64,000 nucleotides of DNA from positions 18,726,562-18,790,561 of the forward strand of contig OY759217.1 of NCBI GenBank assembly GCA_963662175.1, in the 5' to 3' direction. This document shows positions 58,701 to 64,000 of this stretch, one piece after another. The stretch is from Aradus depressus. Its lineage: Eukaryota; Arthropoda; Insecta; Hemiptera; Aradidae. Position numbers and translations under genes: made by a program. How positions within the stretch are numbered: the stretch's first letter is position 1; each line of letters begins with the position of its first letter. Below the pieces are notes generated by a model. It ran no database searches, was not told the origin of the DNA, and worked only from the letters and a program-made list of their open reading frames with translations.

Positions 58701-61700
58701 ACTTGGACGGGTTGAGGTCTGCATATTCCCGAGGTCCTGAAGGAGCTTTGGGATCCATATCCTCTTCGAGGATTGTCCTTCTTAGGTAACAGTAGTCGGT
58801 ATCCTCGTCCAATGTGTACTCAGACAAGCTGTTTTCAGTCTTCAAACCATCAAAGAAGTAGTAGAACACGTGAAAGTTAGCATGATAGGGAGACCTGTTA
58901 AAGAATTCCAGTTACATTTTTATTTCTAAGTTAAATTGAATCTATTAAATGTATATTGAAGGGATGTAGGCCGCGAATCATAACCTAGGGTAACCAGTTT
59001 AATCTTCACACTCACAACTCTTAACCTAGTGTAACCTGGGCGTGAAAGGAAATTAATTCCATAAATATGGACAGGAACTTGCTGTTGTATGTAGCCATTG
59101 ACATTTGTCTCATATAACGTAATTGCCCGGGTTTTAATTAAGAGATCATACCTCCTACTACCAGAACGCTGTTTCAACGATCTTGTGGGCATGTGCCCGA
59201 CTATACTATGGGACTTCAAAATATTGCCTAGTCAGGCTTAGTTATCTAGGGTAGGGGTCTTTAATGAGCAAGCTTTAAGTCGTCGGTGAATCACTGGCTA
59301 TATACATCCCCAAGACGAATTAATCAATTACGTTTCTGCTCTTCTTCCAAAGCCAATCGACCGTTTGGGCTAAAACTAGTTCATTACAAGGGCAGTTATT
59401 AGAATTTTCGTGTTAAGCCTCCCATCTTATCCCGCCTCCCCTTTGGCTGATTTGACCGAAAATCAATGGGTGTCGTCCTTAGAGGGTTCTGGATACACAT
59501 TTCATGTCATTACATTCATCATATCGGGAGTAATGTTTACACACAGAGAAACTTCTTTTCATTTTTGGAATCAAGAGATAGGAAAACATGAAATTCCGTC
59601 AAAAACTCCGCGTCAATTTTCGACCGATTACATATTTGCCCTTGTACTTCGTATAGCGAGGGAAGTGAAAACCTAAGGGCCTCTGCCGGGTTTCGAACCC
59701 TCGAATTACCTAATTGTGTAAACTGTATAGTTAGTCCAATCATTTAATTGTAAAATTAATTCTATAGTAACATTTGAAAGTAAATAGTAACATTTGAAAG
59801 TAGTTTGAATCTATAGTAACATGAAGATCATTTACATGTTTATTGAAAACCTTCTAAAACATTAATAGTTATCCTTTTAGTAATCATTTTATTAAAAAAT
59901 AAATAAATCTATTTATTTATGGTATGATTAGTATGTCTAACCCCAAAAAAATTTATATTTACACAGAAATTAGTGATGCTAGGATTTTTATTTTATTTTT
60001 TCGTATATGTTAGGTTGGTAGCTATGAGGAATGGAGATTATTCAACTCTGGTCCCCCGGTTACGTTACATTATGGACTTGCGGAGAGGCGGCATGGGCCA
60101 CCGCCTATGGACTCGCAAGGGGCCTCGCGCATCGAAGGTTCATGCAGCTTTGATTCATGAAAAATATTTAGTTAGGACCATTAAAAGCCGAGACCGCGAG
60201 AAAAGATATTTACACGTAGGGCTGCCATCTGTCCGGATTTCCCCGGCTTTGTCCTACTTTTGAAGGCGTCCGGAGTAGAGTTTTTTTTATACCAGTCCAG
60301 GTTCTTATAATTGATTTACAATTCTATTATAACTATACAAAAGTGTCTCGTTTTTTTTATAATAATATAATATATAATGGATCAGTTGTATTTAAGATCG
60401 GTACTCCCGCCACCTATTGAAGATTTAAAAGTCATCAAAAACTAACTAGATGCGAACCTAGTACAGTTACAAACAGTTTAACTCCCCATTCATTTCTATA
60501 AAGGCCCAGGGAGCGTCGCAAAATTCATCTTGCCCACATCAAATTTAGGTCTTAGCCCTCCTCTGGACTTGCGGACTGGACCCCCCAACCCTGAATCCTG
60601 GCTATTTGATTGAATTATAGAAAAAAAAAACCAATCTTTACGACTTTTCCTCTACACTTTTTAATTAACAATATTCCAATAAGGTATTCTGTTCGCAAGT
60701 AAAACTCTTAAATATGTATACACTACCTGTTTCCGGTCACTCTCCATTTTTCCAACTGATAAAGCCAAAATATAGCTCCAGACGTTTTCCCAGATGATGA
60801 ATGAGTGATTTGTGTGTAAAGTGCATGTCTTGTAGAATCTCCATTTAATGGCGTTGCTGCATTTCCAAAAGCATGGATCACCTCTACAGCTCTTTTTATT
60901 TTTTCTCCACATTTATTTCCACTCTGAAAATGTAAGTAAAAGTAAAGATTAATGGTGGTATAGAACGTCTTTATTTGGATGTTAAACCATAAGAAAGAAA
61001 TGTGTTAAAAACCACTTATTTACCTGGCCAAGTAAAAGGAGATGTTTAAGAAGCTGCCTGAACTGCTGTGTTTTTCCAGATAAAGTTTCTCCCGATAATA
61101 TTATATGTTGTGGTGAATTGTGATGCAACATATCTTGATAAGCGCTGTCAGCTACACTGAATATATGCGGCTCGTTGTCGGATCTTGATTTAAATTTGTA
61201 TTTACTGTAGTGCTTTAAAGATTGAAAAAAAATAAATATATATTAAATTTACTTAGTTTTATTTGGTACTTAAGTTAACATATAGTACAATTTGTACCTG
61301 GAATCCATAAATATCTAGTATTTTATTTGGATTCATATATAGGAGAACATCCCCGATGAAAGTATAACATTGATTTTGGTTATATCTGGCCTCCAAATGC
61401 TGAACTATAGTGTCTTCATTGATGGTCTCCAGGGCTGCCAAATCTTCAACAAACATGGGTTCAGGGTCTAAGCTAGGCCCTTTCTGTTGAATTATTGTCA
61501 TAATTAGACCATTTTTTAATTGTATTATTATAAAATCAAAATAAGTATAATAATAATATCTTTATTGACGGGTCTGAGCCCAATATACAATTTGTTAAAT
61601 ATACTTATTTAAATCAATTTATAAGCAAAAAAATATAAATCAATTCATAGAGATATTTTACATTATCTCTGTGGAAGAATAATAATAATTAAGCTTGAAA

Positions 61701-63659
61701 TAATATGATCAAATTGATCAGAAAATAAAAGCTTTAATTTAAACAAAATAAATTTATGAATTTGATACAATTAGAATTGGTACCTACTTGATACAATACA
61801 ATAAGAAAGAAATGAATAAGACACATTTTAGAAGAAGAAAAAAAATAATCATAATAATTTAAAATAGATAATTACTAATAGACAAGTAGAAATAATAAAT
61901 AAAGAGAGACTAAAATGGTACTCATAAGAATAATAATTTTAATTTAAAAAAATAAAAGAATATAAATATATAAAAGGATAGAGGAAAAAAAAAAAAACAT
62001 TACTTACGGAAAATAAATAAAAGTGAAATTCTAAAATGGAGGTTATAGGTTAGGTTAGGTTTAATGACTCATGCCCGGGCTTTAACTACGAGGTCATATC
62101 GCCTACTACCTGAGCGCTCTTTCGTCACTCTGGTGGACATGAGCCCGACTCTACTGTGGGAGTCCTAAATTTTGCCTACCCTAAATTTTTATTCACCTAG
62201 GGGGTCTTTAACGAGTACCTGACATTTTACAGGCTCGGGACCATCGCTTAACGTCCCATCCGAAGGACGCCGTGCTTAAGTTTATTTTACCTCCCAGATA
62301 AAATAAACGAAGGGCCTCGGTCGGGTTACGAACCCACGTTCTTTAGCTCAGAAGTCAAGCACGCATACCACTGAGCTACCGGCGCCCTCCTAGAGGTTAT
62401 ATTTATACAATCAATAACAAACTCACCTTTAGAAAACCTTTTCTAATTCCAACTTCTTTTCTTCTCTCTGCAATGTCTTGCTTTGGTAAACTTTCTAGTA
62501 GATTCTTAATTTCTCCATTGACCTAAATTAAACCAAAAACAATTATATGGAATAGACATTTTTATTGAGATAGAAGAACAAACGATTGAAAAGGAATTTT
62601 TAGACTAAAATATAATATTCTGAAAAACATTTAATTAGGCCTAAATCAATACTGAACGTAAATTACTCACATGAACATCGTTTTCAGGTAATTCTGTAAA
62701 AAACGGATGCTCCATTAACTCTGACATGAATGGCCTATGTTCTGGGTTCTTTTCGAGACATCTAAAAAATGTATATTAAAAATAAGCATGTATTGTAGGC
62801 TATTTAATATTATGTAGGTTGTATTGGTTTATCTTTCTCGTATTTTCCAACTCAGGAATATAGGATGAGCTCTCTACAAGTTTCTAATCTTTTTTCAATT
62901 GTACCTTCCACCCTATTGCAATTATTTTGTTCTTAATATACGTCACTGTGCGTTATAGAATTAGTACTTGTCAATTCTGGTATTTTGATCAATATAGCAA
63001 AAATAAGGTAAGCACAAACCTTAGCTTTTAATTTACTTTAAGAGCCTGAATAAATATTTTGACGCTTCTGTGAACCATCTGACGCCAATGATTCCTTACC
63101 GGACTTGAGGGTGCTGGAATAAAACCCGACTCAAAATCCCCATAGCTCTGGTGAACATGAGACCGACTCTAATGTGGTAGTCTTAAATTTTGTCTATCTA
63201 GGATTATTCACCTAGGGTAGAGGACTTTAACGAGTAACTGATATCGCACAGGCTCGGAACCATGCCTTAACATTCGAAGGACGGCATGCTCAAGGTATTT
63301 TCACTTCCCAGGTAAAAAACCTCAAATCTTACTGTATAGCGCGGCATTTTGATAAATTCAAATCTTACTGTATAGCGCGGTATTTTTTAAATTCAAATCT
63401 TACTGTATAGCGCGGTATTTTGATAAATTCAAATCTTACTGTATAGCGCGGTATTTTGATAAATTCAAATCTTACTGTATAGCGCGGTATTTTGATAAAT
63501 TCAAATCTTACTCTTGAATGAAGTCATTGTAGGTCTGAGACCAGTTGGCCGGGCGGTAGAGGGTCGGAGGAGGGTTTCGGACTATTTGAAACAGAGCTCT
63601 CGTAGGATGCATGTCTTCAAAAGGGGCTTTTCCATCTCCCAATTCGATAGCCGTGATTC
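43965..63659 (-). CDS. ninaC: Class III unconventional myosin (NINAC/Myo3), 5'-partial, 23 exons
   Basis: Minus-strand exons: 63659-63512, 62761-62671, 62522-62427, 61483-61298, 61212-61024, 60923-60727, 58894-58539, 57390-57180, 54681-54540, 54468-54318, 54102-53780, 53413-53136, 51117-50968, 50599-50478, 50024-49971, 49870-49814, 49715-49585, 48401-48202, 47008-46959, 46569-46421, 44848-44631, 44541-44424, 44342-43965. Every junction is GT-AG with matching phase, giving about 1331 residues. Order: end of a Ser/Thr kinase, myosin motor, two IQ motifs, basic tail. A kinase fused to a myosin motor is unique to class III myosins. In flies NINAC binds actin, calmodulin and the INAD scaffold in rhabdomeres; vertebrate MYO3 acts in stereocilia and photoreceptors. 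Drosophila NINAC is about 1500 aa, so roughly 230 kinase residues lie beyond the right edge. No frameshift is seen. Confidence 0.94.
45963..46302 (+). mobile_element. SINE family A, full length (ninaC intron)
   Basis: Head GGGCACCCGGGAGCTCAGAGG, B box GGGTTTGAAACCCGG, complete body and AATAACTAACTG tail. Confidence 0.9.
47370..47770. repeat. Degenerate tandem repeat in a ninaC intron
   Basis: Related phrases recur: GAGCTAACTATAGGGACAT (~47388), TTGCTATAAAGGACATTCAA (~47528), GGGCTAACGATATGGAAGTC (~47614), GAGTTAACTATAAGGAAATT (~47722), two followed by a CGAGCGC word. Spacing is about 85-140 bp. No family assigned. Confidence 0.55.
49814..50599 (-). CDS. ninaC exons: lever arm with two IQ motifs
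   Basis: Exon 50599-50478 carries [12 protein letters not shown] and exons 50024-49971/49870-49814 together carry [18 protein letters not shown], both fitting the IQxxxRGxxxR calmodulin-binding pattern. Class III myosins bind calmodulin here. The acceptor at 50024 is a tandem NAG (cagcag), so isoforms with or without one residue are possible. If the donor at 50477 is not used, translation runs into a stop within nine codons. Confidence 0.9.
50968..61483 (-). CDS. ninaC exons: myosin motor domain
   Basis: Landmarks in order: [20 protein letters not shown] and [15 protein letters not shown] (61483-61298); P-loop SGETLSGKT (~61095-61069); [17 protein letters not shown] (60923-60727), where the switch I string is DSTR rather than the usual [18 protein letters not shown] (58894-58539); [18 protein letters not shown] (57390-57180); switch [12 protein letters not shown] (54681-54540); [11 protein letters not shown] (54102-53780); [10 protein letters not shown] (53413-53136); and the converter [10 protein letters not shown] with [14 protein letters not shown] (51117-50968). 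Nucleotide contacts of P-loop and switch II are kept. The intron between 57179 and 54682 holds a Harbinger-type element, and the intron before 51117 holds another. Confidence 0.95.
51659..51899 (+). mobile_element. SINE family A with internal deletion (ninaC intron)
   Basis: Head AGGGCGCCGGGAGCG, B-box-like GCGTTCAAAACCC, body to GATGAATAAT, then a jump to CGATATGACCTTGTAGTTAA and the CCCGGACATGAGTCAC end. The GGACTCCCACAGTAGAGTCG to GCGCTCTGG block is missing. Confidence 0.85.
52184..52490 (+). pseudogene. Harbinger-like transposase, N-terminal fragment
   Basis: About 100 residues, from [11 protein letters not shown] to TQTINFF, match the usual start of Harbinger (DDE superfamily 4) transposases: a basic helix, W-V-x-x-W, then a helical L-R-x(3)-Y-L-R-M segment. 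The catalytic DDE region is absent; reading continues into sequence antisense to the MADF fragment. Confidence 0.75.
52480..52675 (-). pseudogene. MADF-like DNA-binding protein, N-terminal fragment (Harbinger accessory gene)
   Basis: [40 protein letters not shown] and [11 protein letters not shown] give the first helices of a MADF domain (W-x-x-x-x-x-x-F-I-x-x-x-x-x-x-x-LW, Y, a gap-helix). Harbinger elements carry a second Myb/MADF-type gene needed for transposition. Truncated at the deletion point. Confidence 0.7.
53646..53716 (+). mobile_element. SINE family A, tRNA-like head only
   Basis: GGCAGCTCAGAGGAAGAGCG and TAGTTCGAAACCTGACCGAG, ending shortly after the B box. Confidence 0.75.
54159..54278 (-). 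pseudogene. Decayed tandem copy of part of a ninaC motor exon
   Basis: This 120-bp stretch repeats 54283-54402, which covers the 3' part of exon 54468-54318, its donor and ~35 bp of intron. The copy has an extra TA inside the coding part and several substitutions; the donor still reads GTAATT. It has no acceptor of its own in the duplicated segment. Confidence 0.85.
55224..56162 (+). mobile_element. Second PIF/Harbinger-type element with TTA target duplication
   Basis: Ends GGTGGCCTTCACACCGGAGC and the complement of the right end (GGTGGCTCTCACACCGGAGC) continue together through GACATGCGACGCA and GTTGGACACATTTG, i.e. ~50-bp terminal repeats. TTA flanks both ends, as expected for this superfamily. 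Inside, 55409-55600 codes [19 protein letters not shown] and [20 protein letters not shown], a Harbinger transposase start. The rest is non-coding. It lies in a ninaC intron. Confidence 0.88.
57405..58160 (+). repeat. Interspersed repeat family C, long copy with a nested insert
   Basis: Blocks: CAGTGGACCGTTTGCG, GATTTACATAGGGGCTTC, TCATACTAAATTTTGTATGG, CGCTGAAATTTCAGGTCG, GACTGAAAATCAATAGATG, TATCGGGAGTTATCGTGTTC and TCCTATAGCTGGGGA. Interrupted at 57712-57865 by an insert described separately. Confidence 0.75.
57712..57865. mobile_element. 154-bp insert with perfect inverted repeat and 15-bp flanking duplication
   Basis: GGTTAATTCCGGCATTTCTT CC at the left end is repeated exactly in inverse at ~57810-57833. 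Flanks TACATTCATTCTGTT (57697-57711) and TACATTTATTCTGTT (57866-57880) look like a 15-bp target duplication with one change. The inner phrase CGACAATATTTCGGGACTC resembles terminal regions of Penelope-like elements, which is only a suggestion. Confidence 0.7.
58207..58391 (-). mobile_element. SINE family A with internal deletion (ninaC intron)
   Basis: Reverse copy. The tail GGTTAGG lies at 58200; the middle block between TTTGCC and GGTCGTG is lost; the head complement GAGCTAGCGGCGCCCTC is at the right end. Confidence 0.88.
59105..59270 (-). mobile_element. SINE family A, 3' part, diverged
   Basis: Complement of the CCCGGGCA, GGTAGTAGG, GTCGGGCACATGCCCAC and ACCCCTACCC blocks. A further scrap with the B-box region (GGGTTTCGAACCCTCG) is at 59672-59707. 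Confidence 0.75.
59275..59680 (+). repeat. Interspersed repeat family C
   Basis: Blocks: GTCGGTGAATCACTGGC, CAATCGACCGTTTGGGC, GCAGTTATTAGAATTTTCG, GACCGAAAATCAATGGGTG, CATATCGGGAGTAATG and TCGTATAGCGAGGGA. A family A SINE precedes it and a SINE scrap follows. Confidence 0.75.
59710..60726. other. Intron DNA with a GC-richer unassigned block
   Basis: Positions 60030-60270 are notably GC-richer (CTTGCGGAGAGGCGGCATGG, GGGCTGCCATCTGTCCGG) but no frame shows a known domain on either strand. The remainder is AT-rich. Confidence 0.4.
61540..62030. other. Very AT-rich intron DNA
   Basis: Runs of TAATAA and AAATAAA with hardly any G or C between the exon at 61483 and the SINE at 62047. Nothing else seen. 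Confidence 0.6.
62047..62390 (-). mobile_element. SINE family A, full length with target-site duplication (ninaC intron)
   Basis: Complete reverse copy from GGTTAGGTTAGGTTTAATGA (its 3' tail) to CTGAGCTACCGGCGCCCTC (its head). GAGGTTAT occurs directly on both sides (62039-62046 and 62393-62400), a target duplication. This is the best reference copy in the window. Confidence 0.92.
62427..63659 (-). CDS. ninaC exons: C-terminal part of protein kinase domain and linker
   Basis: The first visible exon (63659-63512) starts mid-codon and reads [31 protein letters not shown]. The next (62761-62671) reads [20 protein letters not shown], the invariant-Arg subdomain XI and final helix. The third (62522-62427) codes the kinase-motor linker ([17 protein letters not shown]). 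These belong to the STE20-like kinase of class III myosins. The catalytic loop and DFG motif are outside the window. Confidence 0.93.
63140..63320 (-). mobile_element. SINE family A, middle part, next to a 36-bp tandem array
   Basis: Reverse copy covering the GTCGGTCTCATG, GTTAAAGTCC, GCATGGTTCC and CCATGCCGTCC blocks to ACCTGGGAAGTG. It ends where the tandem array begins. Confidence 0.82.
63322..63511. repeat. 36-bp tandem array abutting a ninaC splice donor
   Basis: Units begin at about 63322, 63358, 63393, 63429 and 63465, with a partial sixth at 63501. Unit core: TCAAATCTTACTGTATAGCG then CGGTATTTTGATAAAT. The partial unit ends at the donor of the exon 63659-63512, and on the minus strand each unit carries GTAAGATTTGA, identical to the donor's first 11 intron bases. 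Confidence 0.93.
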
Positions 63660-64000
63660 CTATAACAATGTAAAAAGACACAAGTACAACAACTTTAGCA
63701 GAAATCAAACAATATCCATATATAATATGATCAATTGAAATATTTTCTCTTCACTCTTAAGTTTAACGCGTTTAATAATAATTATTATATCCGTTAATCC
63801 ATAAAATGGTAATTAGAAACATCATACAATTTCGCAGTTCAAAATACCTCCTTATTAATTACATACATCACCCGATATTGAAACTCAGAATATAAAAACA
63901 TATCACTAGAATAATATTTATTATGAAAAAATAAAGTAATAATAATAGAAAATAAATGAATATAAAATTCCTTAAATCTTTCTTTTGAAAATGTTAGCAC
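63660..64000. other. ninaC intron running off the right edge
   Basis: AT-rich DNA without an exon. The remaining kinase exons must lie further right. Confidence 0.7.

Noticed and set aside
59973..60263. 96-aa ORF in a GC-richer block
   Set aside because: No recognisable domain on either strand and no splice-phase partner; listed only as unassigned DNA.
63322..63511. CRISPR-like array
   Set aside because: Units are directly adjacent with no spacers, in a eukaryotic intron; it is a simple tandem repeat.

Overview
The window is nuclear DNA of an AT-rich, intron-rich and repeat-rich animal genome, almost certainly an insect or another arthropod. The evidence is spliced genes with GT-AG introns, an arthropod-type class III myosin (NINAC-like), several families of tRNA-derived SINEs and cut-and-paste transposons. 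The species cannot be fixed. A hemipteran-like insect fits the feel of the repeats, but that is a weak guess. All three genes were assembled by hand from exons whose splice phases agree throughout.

Layout: (1) 1-3589 is intergenic, with a ~370-bp foldback and AT microsatellites. (2) 3590-9362, minus strand: a complete six-exon MAF1 gene (234 aa), the repressor of RNA polymerase III. (3) 10541-40608, plus strand: a 14-exon gene whose conceptual product is 1900 aa. From N to C it has a CAP-Gly domain, a long basic/serine-rich region with three KRAP-like (K/R-rich + APxPP) motifs, a RanBP2-type NZF zinc finger, a 13-residue repeat array, a HOIL-1L/SHARPIN-type ubiquitin-like domain, a second NZF and a RING1-IBR-RING2 module ending in the HOIL-1L-specific tail. 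The C-terminal half is an RBCK1/HOIL-1L orthologue; the N-terminal extension is the most unusual thing in the window. (4) 40609-43964 is the intergenic stretch between convergent genes. (5) 43965-63659, minus strand: 23 exons of a class III myosin (ninaC/Myo3). The upstream part of the kinase domain lies outside the window, and about 1331 residues are present (end of kinase, motor, two IQ motifs, tail, PDZ-ligand-like C terminus).

Mobile DNA fills introns and intergenic DNA. Intron 1 of the HOIL-1L-like gene carries an LTR retrotransposon (about 5.5 kb, minus orientation). Its two ~1.2-kb LTRs look identical apart from a poly-G run, it has a tRNA-Lys-type primer site, and one short ORF joins gag-like N-terminal to pol/integrase-like C-terminal sequence, so it is internally deleted. 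About sixteen copies or fragments of one tRNA-derived SINE, at least one other tRNA-derived SINE, two PIF/Harbinger-type deletion derivatives, a 621-bp element with 37-bp terminal inverted repeats, several foldbacks and two LINE relics are also present.

Functionally the three genes are unrelated neighbours: MAF1 restrains tRNA/5S transcription, the HOIL-1L-like protein is predicted to act in ubiquitin signalling, and NINAC-like myosin acts in photoreceptor or other actin-rich protrusions. MAF1 and the HOIL-1L-like gene are divergent with 1.18 kb between start codons; the HOIL-1L-like gene and the myosin are convergent.
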